From Verpa conica (Eukaryota > Ascomycota > Pezizomycetes > Pezizales > Morchellaceae), in NCBI GenBank assembly GCA_033030425.1, contig JAUFSD010000010.1:1054001-1118000 (forward strand): a stretch of DNA of 64,000 nucleotides, written 5' to 3'. The notes under the pieces are model-generated. The model saw only the letters and a list, made by a program, of their open reading frames with translations, ran no database searches and was not told the DNA's origin. Of this stretch, positions 19,311 through 31,582 are shown in pieces. Position 1 is the stretch's first letter. Each line of letters begins with the position of its first letter. Made by a program: the position numbers and the translations under genes.

Positions 19311-22268
19311 TTATTGGGACCGGACCTTTTCTTATGTGTCTTCTTGTGTAAGGGGTACGAGGTTGTGCTTTTTCCCAAAACCTTTTCCTTATTGTTTTTT
19401 TTGTGGCCGGCCATTAATTCCGTGGCTGTGGGTGGTGTTCTATTGTGGGGGTACGGTTAACTGGGATAAACGTTAAGGAAATTTCTTCATTTCAACAAAT
19501 ATTTTTTCATTCTTAGGGAGGTTTTATTACAATCCTTCTTTCCCATGACCGCAACCCTTCTCGGTCAATCCATCTCTTCTTGACTTATTTATCTGGTTCC
19601 TATCTGTTCTGCTAACGTAGATTGGATATCATGGGAATACGTTTAGGTAGGGTGTCTTAGGGTGTCAATGATAGGCAGGTAGAGTTGCAGGGTTGTACTC
19701 CTTAACTTTCTTCTGTTTCCTTTTTCCATTTCTTTTCTCTCATGCCTGAGGGTATCTGAATAGTGGGGCCTACTGGCCTTTGATATGGGTTATATATATT
19801 TCATCTACCCCGTTGATTATTCGTATCATGGGGGGGAGCAATGAATTTTATAGGTGAAATTTCAGCGATGATTAGTGAAAGTTTGTATTAGATTGTACGT
19901 ACCCCCTGTTGTGGTAGTGCAGAGGCTAAGCGAGTGTTAGCCAAAAGTCATAAAGCAGCAAGACGTCATGGTACCGAGGGGTGCCGGAAAGTAATACATA
20001 TCCTGCCCAGCACCCAAACACAGCACTCAAGGTAGGTACAGTTTTTGACGCTAAAGATGATTTATAGTACTGTCAGATTTTATACCCATCTTTATATCAT
20101 AGAAAAAATACATATAAGGGAAGATATAGCACCTTGGGCTTGGCTTCAGATAGCTAAATAAAGCAGTTACAATTAATTATAGGATTTTTCCAACTTTTTG
20201 GCCAGAGGTGAAATCTATATATTTTAATTGAGTTTGAAATCCTGTACTAGCCAGGGTCTCTAAGCGATTGTTGTAGATTGTCATTTTGTTTTGACTTGTG
20301 CATCACTTTCCGGCACCCCGGAAAGTAGTGACATACGTCCGACGTGACCCAAAAAGCTCGAAAGAATCACGCAAGTGGATTTTGAAGCTTTGCGTCTCAA
20401 AACTACCGAATTTAGGGAGTATAATGATCAGTATTGTCTAAGAATGTTGTCTATTCGAGTTTCAATTGGATAGCCTGAGGTCTGGCCGGACTATTATGTG
20501 CGAAGTGTATATACTTGCTAAAAAAAAAGATGGCTTGGAGGTAAGCTTAGTAAATATAATACCCCACTAAAGATCTACAATCACAATATAGTAGGAAGCA
20601 GGAAAACTTATAGGAAAGTATATACTTAATTAGTGTAAACTTAAAACCGGTTGGTCTTCTTAAATAAGGTCAGATCCTATGTTCAGAAGGTTTGGTGTCG
20701 GTGGGTACCATGGTTGCCGAGCCATGGCATCTTTTATTTAACAAGTAGATTTTGATTGACTATGGTGGACGAATCGATTAACTTGTACCACTCCTTTGCC
20801 CAATTACTGTAAAAAATAGAGTTTTTGATAAAATTCTTCGATCTATATAGGTAACTGTTAGGTGATAAATAGGGTCTGACTGGAGAGCTTTTACTAATAG
20901 GATGTTTTTGGTGTAGTAAACTTTTGGAGGTTTTGGTTTTGGGTGTTATTCTTGCAGAAACAGCAAAAAAAGAAGCAAAAAGAAAAATCTGGGTGCGGAC
21001 TACCACTAGAGTGCTAGGTGTAGCGGGGAGGGGTCCTAGGGAGTACTACAATAATAGACATATAGGAAACTAACGTTCAATTTTTAAACCTAAAGCTCCA
21101 TATTAGGAAAACCGTAACCATGGAGCCAGGTGCTCCCTGAGGCTCCAGACACCACAGAATGCTCAGGATGCCAAAACTCCGCACCTTTCACTTGACTAGG
21201 TGCTATTACGAGGGCTATAATTAGAGGGCTATAAGAAACTATGTCATAGACTATGGACTAAGGATCACAACCAAAGCGGAGGACTAATACAACTCGATCC
21301 TACTATCCGTAGGAATACCAATAGCTGTGATAGATTTATAGTGTGGAAGGAACTGCACTTGGGACGTGACCGTAAACCAATAATATATTCAATAAAGACA
21401 AAAAGACAACTTTCGGCGATAGTTAGACAAGCGCGTTCAGACGGCGACTGAAGCACTGTTGTTATTTTATAAGCCATTGAGTGTTTATTAGAACCTTTTT
21501 AGTTAACTAAGACCATCAGGTACCACTCCTGGTGGTCTTATCCAGATTTATAGTCAATGTATAGGAGTAACGGATATAATAGGATTATTGCAGAATCTTA
21601 TCTCCAACCCTGGTAGTCATCTTCTTAAGTTGCCAGACGTCTGAGGGGGACGCATTGGAAACAAAGGTGTTCCAGTAGCTCTACTTTACTATTAATAGCT
21701 ATAAAGTAGGAGTTTTTGGTGACTTTAAGTTCAAAATAGGGGCTAAGCCTTTCCGAAGGCCTTGAAAATAGAATGGTAGATGGTGTGGAGGTGGGAGAGG
21801 TTAGGGTTTCACTATGGTTTAGACTACTTGATGACGGATTTGGTGGGGGTATGGGTACTGGGTGTGCACTTTAGTTCGAGTTACAAATATTCAAAGTACG
21901 CTTATATATATTATATACATGTATATTAGCTCTTGTTATCGAACGAGCCCCTTAAACTTGCCGTGAAGTCTTAGTATTCACTACTAGAGTGCATGTAGGC
22001 AATCGCTAGCCTAGTTATGCAGGGAAGCGCTGGCAACAGTAGTGACTACAAAAACAGGTATGATGAGCCGGTATCACCCTAGCTAGTTGATAATCAAATC
22101 GGGCGATATCCCAATTGTGCTCAGGCACAGGTATGAGCCGGTGGGAGAATTCCTGCTTGCTAAAAGTAGGGCCCCAGCCTTGGCTTTTGGATGATTTTCT
22201 ATTTAAGTAGAATACTATGCCTCGTAAAATTGTAAGAACTTCATCCTAGATTAGTGATCTCGAGAAAG
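19311..22268. other. AT-rich gene-poor spacer
   Basis: Nearly 3 kb without a supportable gene. Contains one MITE-like element (19978-20319), small hairpins (for example around 21117-21160 and 21520) and many TA-rich runs. Frames of 60-90 codons here have no recognisable features. Confidence 0.5.
19978..20319. repeat. MITE-like element with 15-bp perfect terminal inverted repeats
   Basis: GGGGTGCCGGAAAGT at 19978-19992 and its exact reverse complement at 20305-20319 bound a 342-bp AT-rich, non-coding segment. The right end is followed at once by CCGGAAAGT, creating a second short palindrome. No clear target duplication is visible. Probably a non-autonomous DNA transposon. Confidence 0.65.
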
Positions 22269-23407
22269 ATGAGAGTTCTCTCTGGTATATTGTCGTTGTC
22301 TTTCCTGGCCTTCTTGTAGCTGCTAACGAGGTTCCTGCTTTTGTGCCTGAGAGAGCTAGTTCTCTCGATACACCACTTGGGGTATATTAATCCTATCACC
22401 GTTTCTTGCCTCCATGAAATATTAAAATTTACTCAGCACGGTTTCCCAGCATTATATGACCTTAGCGAATCTCTCCTATCATCTAGTGACAATGGCGGGG
22501 GTTCTGGTGGACATCAACTTACCTTAAATCTTCCAACGGAACCAACTACATCTTAGTCTCCCATGTCATGCTTATTGCCGGCACTGGATACTACCGCGCC
22601 TCACTGCTTGATCTTGACACGTTATCGCTGTATAAGCAATTCTACGAACCTGTCGCCGGTATTTCAACGAGTGAGAATGGCCTTTTCAAGATTTCTATTC
22701 CAAATAAATATGGATTCCAGGCTCAGGGCCCCGAAGGGCTGCCAGCTTTTAGAACATAGGGGGAAAACTCCGAGTTCTCGTTCAATATCACATTCAAGCC
22801 GACATCACCAATCATATACAACGCTGGTACCGGAGGGTTCCCGTGGGGGGTAGGGATGACTTATTAATTCAGTATACCCTCCGCTCTCACCATAGGGTCA
22901 CTGCGGATCGGCGAGAAAGCTGAAGTTCTCACAATTGACGAAGATAACTCGTTTACATGGCTCGACCGCCAATTCGGGCCTGGATCGCCAACAACTGGGA
23001 ATTTCACATGGTTTCAGCTTCACTTCGGATTGACGAAAGTTAGTATCTGGTCGACAGATAATGCGGCTCCATACCAAAAGAGCCGATTCGCAACAACCAG
23101 GCATGAAGATGGATCTTTAGATATAAGGCCAGTTGAATTCGAGCCTGATTATACAAAGACGTATAAATCGACTCGACTAGATCTAACATATGCAACGGCA
23201 TGGACTGTGAAGTTCTTGGGTCCCGAGGGTGGAAATTTTCGGATTGAGAGTCCGAGAACGGATCAAGAGATTGTAGGAATCTCAGGACTGTTGACTTCGA
23301 CTTATACGGGGTATGTTACTGCTAGTGGGGAATTTTTTGGGAAATCAGTTTCAGGATTCGGGGCGACTGAGGTTATTGATTTTGCTGCTATTTCGGGCCT
23401 GAAATAA
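22269..23407 (+). pseudogene. Decayed secreted AttH/hydroxyneurosporene-synthase-like (lipocalin-type) protein gene
   Basis: The frame starts with a signal-peptide-like MRVLSGILSLSFLAFL at 22269, then breaks. From about 22490 one frame gives a continuous secreted lipocalin-like protein of the fungal AttH/CrtC-like group: TNYILVSHVMLIAGTGYYRAS, IPNKYGFQAQGPEG, FTWLDRQFGPGSP, NFTWFQLHFG, VEFEPDYTKTY and FFGKSVSGFG, ending with a stop at 23407. It is interrupted by TAG near 22756 and TAA near 22865, plus stops and frame changes upstream. The TAG sits where a Trp is expected and the TAA where a Gln is expected, so both look like C-to-T or G-to-A changes. Relatives include secreted enzymes of secondary metabolism; the role of this one is unknown. 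Confidence 0.72.
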
Positions 23408-23606
23408 TTAAACGATTCGACTGAGACAGCGGTATATGCGGTGGAAGATGGACTGTAGAAGTGATAGGGGACTATCGATATCTGAACCTATTAGCTTATG
23501 CTGTCCTTTTAGAACAATAGACATTTGTAGAAGTTTTTAGACCATTATCAGACAAATGATATGATTAGGGTAATCCATAGTTAAATTTGTAGGGGATATG
23601 GAAGAG

Positions 23607-23976
23607 CAAATGTGTCATAATTCAATTTCCCACTAGTGGTAAAATCATAGACCAACATGCTGGAATACAGTATCAAACCGGACCACTTGTCTGGAATACT
23701 ATAGTGGTCAACAATAGCCCACTGGTCTAACACAAATATCTCACACATAACTATCCCTTTAATCCTGATCTAGGCTTTATCTTTCCCTTTAGAGGCAATA
23801 GCCAAGGATCCAGCTTCAAGTGGTGTATTTTAATTGGTAAATTTGCATGTCTTACTTAATATTTTAATTGTGGACCATTATAGTATTCTAGACAGATAGT
23901 CCGGTTTTATACTGTATTCCAGCATGTTTGCTCATGATTTTACCACCAGTGGGAAAATTTATTTTTGACACATTTG
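23607..23976. repeat. MITE-like element with ~100-bp terminal inverted repeats
   Basis: The left arm (about 23607-23705) and right arm (about 23873-23976) are reverse complements over ~100 bp with scattered transitions. Shared blocks include caaatgtgtca at the tips, ggtaaaatcat, catgctggaatacagtat and gtctRgaatactata. The 170-bp centre is non-coding. It lies 200 bp downstream of the decayed secreted-protein gene. Confidence 0.75.
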
Positions 23977-25307
23977 ACATCCCATAAGGGGAAAAAAGAT
24001 ATCACAATTACATGTATAATTATTCTTATCTTTGGTGAGATCGACATAATATCATTGTTTTTGGGTAATTCTAGAGGAAAACTTATAATTAACGTAAACC
24101 AATATAGGTATGGTCAATTAACAATTTTAGTTCTTGACTTAGCTATAAATTATAATGATAAACGAGTTAGCCCCCTATGTACCTTTTAACGTTAGTTTGT
24201 GGAGTGTGCGGCTAATACTTTTGGTAAGCAATATGCATGATGGATAAAATGGCTCTAGATGAGGTTGCTAATGTGCGATTCACGATAAATCGCACGTATA
24301 TGTTAGCATGTTAGGTACTTAGATTACCAAGGTTTGAGTTGACTATAGTTATCTATATATATATTGATTAAGAAAACAAACAGGAATATTTTTCGAAAGT
24401 CCGTTAATGTCAAACCCTGAAGGCCCAGACTGAAATGGTAGGTACATGTGTTGAGGAGGAGAAGTCATGCATCTAAAGAGAAAGCAGTACATTTTCTTGA
24501 TAGAGAACCCTAACCTTAAAAGTCACATCAACAACACCAATGGCTAATATGAGGTAAGAATCGTGTGGTAGGGTTAATAATAGCCTTCTACCAGAATAGA
24601 TCTTTCGATGCGAGGTACACCTTTGAATATCCATCTAGCTGTCAGAATTATTGTCGCACAAGCTGGGTTCTATATTTTCCTCCGCAGGGCATTTTTGGAA
24701 CAGAATTGTCAGACCTAGGAGGATGATTGGTGATTAGCCTTATCCACAACCCTGAGAATGGGGATGCCAGAAGGGTAATATGTTCTAGAACCGGAGAATT
24801 TAATGTGCATGCGGGGGAGTACTCATTTTTACTTCCCCATCTCCGTTTGTTTTCTTCGGCCTCACCCGGTTCGACCTAACTCAAGGTTTTACTTTTATTA
24901 GTACATACCTCAGCGCGCTCCTTTTTTGTCGTTCTTCCTTCGTTATTCAATTTAGCCATAAACTTTTGCTACTGTGGTTTTTTTAGCCAACTTGAGCTCT
25001 GTTTTCGCCCCTTAGTAGGAAGCCTTGTTGTAGCGTCGTCACCACTCGCCCCTTTCCACAGGACCACGGTAACAACAACAGACAACCTCTCTCAAGGGCG
25101 TGGGAAACAGGAGAGAAAACCAGGACGGAGCTTTTGTTTCGTAACTTAACCCACCAGTATACCAGACCTATCACCGCCCGAGGTACAAGTAAGAGCAAAG
25201 AAGGCACGGACAAAGTCGTGTAGTGCACACACCCTCCGGGGATTTTGCTTCTGCAGGAACAATTTCTCCCCTAAGCTCGTTCGCCGACTTTTATTAAGTT
25301 TTCAGCT
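23977..25307. other. Intergenic region upstream of the GT34 gene
   Basis: No gene supported. A hairpin at about 24268-24306 pairs gtgcgatt with aatcgcac inside gctaa/ttagc flanks. The last 400 bp are pyrimidine-rich and probably hold the promoter of the following gene. Confidence 0.45.
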
Positions 25308-26721
25308 ATGGCGCGATTACTATCAAAGTAAATATCCCCTCCTTCCATCCATTTATAGGCAAGATCAGAGGTTTCTAATAGTCTATTTCATTCGCCCCTT
25401 CAGAAGCTGTTTTCTTGCCTTATTAGTCGTTTTCCTTTTCGTCACATTTGCCGCCTTCTTCGATTCATTACCAGGGAATTCATACTATGGAGGCTCTTTG
25501 TTAAACACAAAGACTCCTGGAACGGATTCGAAGGCCGATGCACTGAAAGGTGCTGTTGGGCAGGCCCCGGCGCAGGCCCCTACTTATACACGTTACACCG
25601 AACATAGCATCCCCACTTCAAAGTTGACACCTACTCAGACATCGGCATTGGATCCAACAGCTACACATGAATTGAGTAAGGTTGAAGCAGAAAAGGGGAG
25701 GATCTCGGAAGAAAAGAAGAAAGAAGAGGAAGAAAAGAAAAAGGAGGAAGAAAAGAAGAAAAAAGAGGAAGAAAAGAAGAGGCTAGCAGAAGCTGCAAAG
25801 ATCGCCAAACAAGTCAAATTCTCCGTTCCTACTGATATAACCTATGACCCTGCTGGCCCTCGCCCAGACCAAATCGTCCTCCTCTGTGCATCTGATGGCA
25901 AGGGGCATAATGGAGGAATTGAAAATCTGATTCAGCAGACACAACAGAATAGACAGGCATATGCAGATCTCCATGGGTACAAATACCACTTCCTCAATAT
26001 CTCAAAATATGACATTGGTGGTGCGCACCCTGTATGGGCGAAACTTCCTGCTATCGCAGAAACTTTCGAGACTTACCCTGAAGCACAGTGGGTGTGGTGG
26101 CTAGACTTGGATGCCATCCTCATGACACCAAGTGTAGATTTAAATAAGCTTTTGCTTTCTCACGAGGCCTTAGAGAAACAGATTCTGAAAGCAGAGACTA
26201 TCAACAACAGTGGTGGGGGGAAATCGGGAATTTCTACACCGAAGCAAATCGATGTGAAGAATATTGATCTTATCTTCAGCCAAGACCAAAATGGTATCAA
26301 TGCGGGGAGTTTCTTTATGCGTAGGAGCCAGTGGTCTCGGGGATTCCTAGATATGTGGGCAGACCCTCTTCTTGTGACAAGAGCCTGGCTTGGGCAGGAG
26401 CAGGATGCGGTGGTAAGTTGAATTAAATTCGTGTAAATCTTTTTCGATATATTCTAAAACGTTAGATAGATGCATCTCGTAATGGGCCACGCAACAGTAA
26501 TGGAGCATTTTGGCCTCGTCGGCCAACGTGTTCTCAACTCATACGCAATCGGTGTCCCGAATATGGGTTGGGCGAAAGGAGACTTAGTTGTTCATTTTGC
26601 TGGCTGCTGGGTCAAGAACGAATGTAGCCAGAGGTGGGGACAGTATATGGAGATGAAGGAACCAATGCCAGAGGCTTCGGGAGAGATACCTGCTACGGAC
26701 ATAGATTCGACTGAGGCATGA
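25308..26721 (+). CDS. Golgi alpha-1,6-mannosyltransferase-like, GT34 (MNN10/MNN11/GMA12 family)
   Basis: Type II Golgi glycosyltransferase that would extend N-glycan or cell-wall mannan from GDP-mannose. Proposed exons: 25308-25327, 25359-26412, 26470-26721 (441 aa). A short basic cytosolic tail is followed by one membrane segment (residues ~22-40, FLALLVVFLFVTFAAFF). A highly charged EEKKKEEEEKKK stalk at ~115-145 is probably coiled. The catalytic domain has VLLCASDGKGH, the metal-binding DxD in WWLDLDAILM (~253) and the family signatures QDQNGINAGSFF, EQDAV and VVHFAGCW. The second intron (57 nt) is well supported. The first would be only 31 nt (GTAAAT...TTATAG). It is needed to connect the ATG to the membrane segment, so the N-terminus is tentative. 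Confidence 0.85.
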
Positions 26722-27773
26722 AGAAGCTGGGAATGGTAGAAATATCTTGTATTTTTTTTTATACTGGCTAGGCAAAGGGACTTGAGGGGCTGGATATTGG
26801 AAACGTGGTTAGATTTAATTGTACTTTTTATATATATTTATATACCTATGATTAGGTTGTAGGGAGCTTCGAACCTTTCTCCGGCTCTATGTAATTGTGC
26901 CCCTCAATATATACCTTGGTGTTAATAGGCCTACTAGTATTTTTGAGAGGCATTTCTGTGAACACTGGTTAACAGCACTTGTCCGCAACTTGGGTGTTTT
27001 TCTTTGATCAACAATTAACGCATATTGTCATATAACCCAACCCTAACTAAGCCCCAAAATAATAGGTAAAACTCCAAAAAATTTCTAGCTTCAATAACGC
27101 CATCACCGCTATCCGTTGAGAATGTATTCCGAATTTTGCTCTTTTGTTTTCTTAATCCCTTCACGAAAGGCCCAACGAACGAGAGATAGGGAAGGACAGA
27201 TATACAAGATAACCCCACAGGATAAAAAAATGAAGCAAACCCAAGGACCTAGAAAAAGATATGCATATTGTATTTTCCCAGATGAAAAAAAAACCCCCAA
27301 ACTAGTAAACAGCCAACCCAAGAATAGGAATGAAAAGATGATAGTACAAGAAAAAGCGACATGAAAGAAGGTAGTTCTGGTCATCCATGCTTTCTACCCA
27401 GGCTTTTGCTCATTGATGCCTCCCTGAGTCATAAATTCCCCAGGTCGCTAGGTAATAATAAAGAAATAAGTAAAGGAGAATAACAGTAAGATCCCTTATA
27501 TACTCCACCTAGAAAGATATAAAAAAACAGAAGCAGAAAAGAAAAGATAGAGGGAGTTTTGTCAAATGACGTGGGCTATGTTTCTTAATTTTCTTCCGCT
27601 CTGAAGAAGCTTTCTCTCCCCAAGCAAAAAAAATTGCAAAAAAAAACCGCCTAAACCAACACCTAAAACCTGCCTCTATAATACTCCACTCCCCCAAACA
27701 TTCTACCGCAGAGAACAAAAATTCCCTATTCCCTACTGATATGGCTCTTATGACTATTTTAGGTTTCCACATC
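26722..27773. other. Intergenic region between the convergent GT34 and NC2-alpha genes
   Basis: A kilobase of 3' flanks of two convergent genes. AT-rich, A-rich tracts on the plus strand, no supportable gene or repeat. Confidence 0.45.
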
Positions 27774-28583
27774 CTAGAACTCCTCGCTCTTGACCTTCCT
27801 CGCTCTTGGTTTCCTCGGCTTTTTAACGCTAGCTGGAGGAGCAGCATCTTCTGATTCGAGACCACCACCTGATGAGCAGTTCCCGCCACCGCCGCTTCCA
27901 TTATTGCCACTGTCCGCAGCTATGGGGAGTGGTATATCGGGGACTTTAGCAATAATCTCAGCAAGGAAGTCGAACTGCTCTTCGTGGAGAACGGCCTGTT
28001 TTAGGTGGCCTGCTGTGATGCGTTTTGAATTGCGTTGGCGGGCCTGAGCAGAGGCCTTGTCACAGAGGGCAATCATAAAAAGCTCTAGTGCTTTTGAGAC
28101 GACGACTGGTGTGACCTAGTGATTCACTGTGTTAGTGGGATTAAGTTCTGAGGGATAATGCGAGTGATAGTTGATGAAAGGAGTAGTAAAAGAGGGGTGG
28201 TGGAAAGGTTGATTAATTACCTGCGCAACTTTACCGACATCCTCATCGGCTTGCATAATCCGCTTGATTCTCGCGACTGGGAATTTTGTCTTTATCTCGA
28301 CGACTCTCCCACTAGCTGTGGTGATTCCGCTGCTAGCACCCGCGGAGCTCGATTCGGCTGGGGGACCATTGTTGATGTTGTTCACGTTGACATTGTTAGT
28401 GCGGCTTCTGCGCGGACGGCCCGGTTTTGCCTTCTCCTGTATAGGGGAAGATGCAAGATCCATCTGCTGGGGCAGTGGTTGCTGTGGCGGTGTAAGGTGT
28501 GGGGGTGGGGGAGGATGATTAACATTGACGTTATGGTGCTGTAACGTACTGTGTACGGGGTCATAAGGGTAGAAGGCTTCCAT
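27774..28583 (-). CDS. BUR6: Negative cofactor 2 alpha (DRAP1/Bur6), histone-fold transcription regulator
   Basis: NC2-alpha pairs with NC2-beta (Dr1) on TBP-DNA and regulates RNA polymerase II initiation. Exons 28221-28583 and 27774-28115 (105-nt intron) give 234 aa. The first ~85 residues are Pro/His/Asn-rich with an AT-hook-like KPGRPRRSR. The histone fold follows at ~86-165: [23 protein letters not shown], then [28 protein letters not shown] and [13 protein letters not shown]. The C-terminus has a Gly/Ser run and a basic [10 protein letters not shown]. The intron falls in the loop of the fold, between VAQ and VTP, and joins in frame. NF-YC or other H2A-like proteins are alternatives, but the [17 protein letters not shown] sequence fits NC2-alpha best. 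Confidence 0.92.
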
Positions 28584-30239
28584 GATGACGTATGGATGTG
28601 TATTTATGTAAGTATATTATATATATGGCTTCGGGCCCTCGGCTCGGCAGACTTTTTCTTTTTGGTTGGTTGTGTGGAGAAGGTCGGGAAATGTTTAGTG
28701 GCGGGGCGGGGCCTGCGTGGAAATGAGAAATGGTATGGATTTTTTCCCCGGCCGGTGATGGACTTGGCTTTTATGAGAGGATGGGTCCAACTATTAAAGT
28801 TGCAAGCTGTGGGGCGGGGCGGTGCGACGGGACTGTGCGCACAATGCGATTGATGGCTCAAGGCTAGCTGCAGGGGCCGTTTGTTGGTTTTGGGTGGGGA
28901 AACAGGCCTGAACGGATATCGAGGCGGGATTTGCCGGAAATAGAGGGTGGGAAAGGCAAATGGGCGTTGCAACAGGGTATAACGTACGTTGTGCAGTGTA
29001 ATTGGTGGGAAAAGGAAGGCGTAATGCGGGCGTTGGGCTTACTATGACGGCACACTAAGAGAGCAGGCAAGCGAGAACACCGAGAGCGCGTCCTCTGAGA
29101 GCGACTGAGGGGGCAACTGTTGCGTCCTTATATTATTTTCCTGGTGGGCTTGCCCCAGCCAGTTGCCAAGACTCTTAAATCGCTGGGGGGAAAAGGAAAG
29201 AAAAAAATTGTTCTTGTTCGTTTCCCCTAGCCCTAGCCATCAAAGAAAGCGATCCTTGCATCATGCGAGCTTTGATGGGTCAACCGTGCATACCGCATAT
29301 AAGCTACAACTCCTAACCCCCCTCTCCTCTTCTCCCCTTCCAACAACAGTTCTGGATGATGATAGAAAGAGCCCCGAGGATAGCCCCAGAAGTCTGCGAT
29401 GTTTAACCATCATTTCAGTGTTCCTTCGCTCTCGTTCCAGCTTCCTTCTACTATAGCTGCTTGCGCACTGTGAACCTGTGCTCTCCCCTTGGCGAGTCTT
29501 CGTGGTTTAAGCTAGGCTGCGAGTGGTTGGATGCGGGAGGAGGCTGACGGTAGTTGGGGATGGTGAAAGGGTTTCTGGATGCTGCCTGTGACGGACCTTA
29601 AAATTACTTGATCTAATCTGACATAATTTCTGTTGGGTGCTTTGCCATGAGTCTTTCCTTGACTACGCGTGTTTATGTTTTCTTCTATATGCACCTGTTT
29701 ACGCGTAATATAGGTACCTAGGTAGTTGACAGCTCTAGAAGCCGAAGATAGCGACTTTACACAACTAACGTAAGTGATGCTTCTCGGTGATTCTTCTTCC
29801 CCTTTTGGTGCCTTTATAAAGGCCCTGCCGATCGACATAGAAATATGCTACTCTGCGTAGGCAAATAGAGCTTGAACAGGGGGTTTGGGTTGTTCCATTA
29901 ACGAATCTATGTGGCTTTATGAAGGTAAATCAAAAAGTAATCGCTAGAAAAGTATGTTTAAATCTTTCTTGCCTGCCCTAGAGTAGATTTTCTGTTATGA
30001 CTGTTACTGTGCCGCTTAGGCACAGCTACAATCATAGTTATTACAACCTCGGGTATAGCTTATATCCAATAAAAAGAAACCGGTGATTGGTTGAGTATTT
30101 ATCTTGGGAAACCTATGTATCTACTTAGGCTACGACTATGCTCTAAAGGCGTATTTATATAAACTAATACAAAATCTATTCTCGCCGAAGCCAAGCATCA
30201 TAAAAGTACAATAATTTTCATATCTCTAACATCCTGTAG
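28584..30239. other. Intergenic region (promoter of NC2-alpha, 3' flank of the NOSIP-like gene)
   Basis: 1.65 kb with no supportable gene. A (GC)-richer segment at 28620-29060 upstream of NC2-alpha contains several ggcggggcgg runs. Confidence 0.45.
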
Positions 30240-31582
30240 CTAACATTGAAAGGCGATCCCCTCTTTCTCTGTTGTAACATTGCCGCCACCTGCTGAAAAC
30301 CCAGTCCCGTCACTCTGTATCAGTACTAGCCCCGGTTTTATATTGTTTTTCTTCGATTTCTTTCCCGCCACTTCAGATAAGATTTCATCACAGACATAGC
30401 ATGTCACAATCTTTAGCGATGTACCGTGAGGGTCGTCGTTCTGGGGGCTCATGAACTTGTCTGCACATGGCTTACAAAGAACGTGACCACAAGGTTTTGC
30501 AACTTCAATTCATGTCACAAATTGGAAATTAGCAGGTTACCTTATCATAATTTACCATAGGGGACTTACGCATAGCTTTTGTAGCATTATTCAATCCCTT
30601 TTTACAGCTAGGACAAACTCGCTGCGGGTCTCCATGTTTCGTCCGCTCATCTTTCTCTTCAGCGAATTGGACAGCGACTAGTGTTTTGAGGTTGTAGTTG
30701 TGAATCTTGTTTTTCTCAGAAGCGGGGCAAACGGGGCTGAGTTTTAGCGGCTTGCGGGGAATTTCTGAGGCCGCGACGGAGGGTGTGAGGCTGGGAACCC
30801 AGAAGGAGGGCAGTTTTTGAATAGATGCTACAGACTATAAAGGGGATATTAGCATATATAGAAGGTGAGTATTGGGAAGAGGGGTAATATACCTTTTCAT
30901 TGTTGAGTATAGTCTTCGCCTTTTGTCTTTCTTCCCGGGCGAGACGCATCAGCTCTTCCTCGTCAAGCTCAAATTTCCTTTTCCCCCCTCTTTTTCCCCC
31001 AACTCCATCTGCCTCTACTGCCCCTAGTGGCCTTTCACCCTCTTCGGCCCCTTCCTCCATGACTTCCTCCAGAATAAGCTTCCCGTTCTCCCTCCCAATA
31101 ACCTTCGGTGGTCCCATCCCGAAGATTGCCCTCGGATTCAGCTCCTTCTCATTTCGATTTTTGATCTCCAACCCCATCTGCAGTAACTCAAAATCCCTCA
31201 CGGCACGCTCCTTTGCTTCTTCTTCCCCTCTCTCATGCTCTTCCTCTTCCTCCTTTATGCGGCGATCAAGCTCGGTCTGCATTCTCTTGATCTCCTTATG
31301 CTGGGAGAGGAGGTTTTCGACTGCACATTCGCGGCAGAAGAGGTCTCCATGATCACAAGATACAGGGTCGCGGCATCGCTGTAAACAGAGATTACAGGCG
31401 TCCAGAGACTTGAACGAGTCACGGGTTAGGCGGGTACGCTGTTTGCCATAGTCACCTTTAAGGAGGGAACGTTCGTAAGAGCTGGTAAGGCAAGGAAATT
31501 GTTAGCTAAGGTATTGGAGAGAGTATGAGGGGGAAACTTACGTGAAGAATGCTAGTGATGTGTTGCGTTTCGAGTGGGACAT
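30240..31582 (-). CDS. NOSIP-like RING/U-box protein (nitric oxide synthase-interacting protein family)
   Basis: Eukaryotic NOSIP proteins are nuclear E3 ubiquitin ligases, and several associate with spliceosomes. Exons: 31542-31582, 30893-31481, 30570-30834, 30240-30502 (introns 60, 58, 67 nt), giving 385 aa. The N-terminal zf-NOSIP region is unmistakable: MSHSKRNTSLAFFTSYERSL, LTRDSFKSLDACNLCLQRC, DPVSCDHGDLFCRECAVENLL (residues 1-78). A charged coiled coil (~80-210) follows, then the second finger CPSCKKGLNNATKAMLAKPC with CGHVLCKPCADKF (~283-310). The end is GFSAGGGNVTTEKEGIAFQC. All splice junctions keep frame. Fungi have no canonical animal-type NOS partner, so the name describes the family, not the function. 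Confidence 0.93.

Noticed and set aside
26860..26890. tRNA B-box-like cttcgaacc
   Set aside because: No matching A box, acceptor stem or anticodon arm could be folded.
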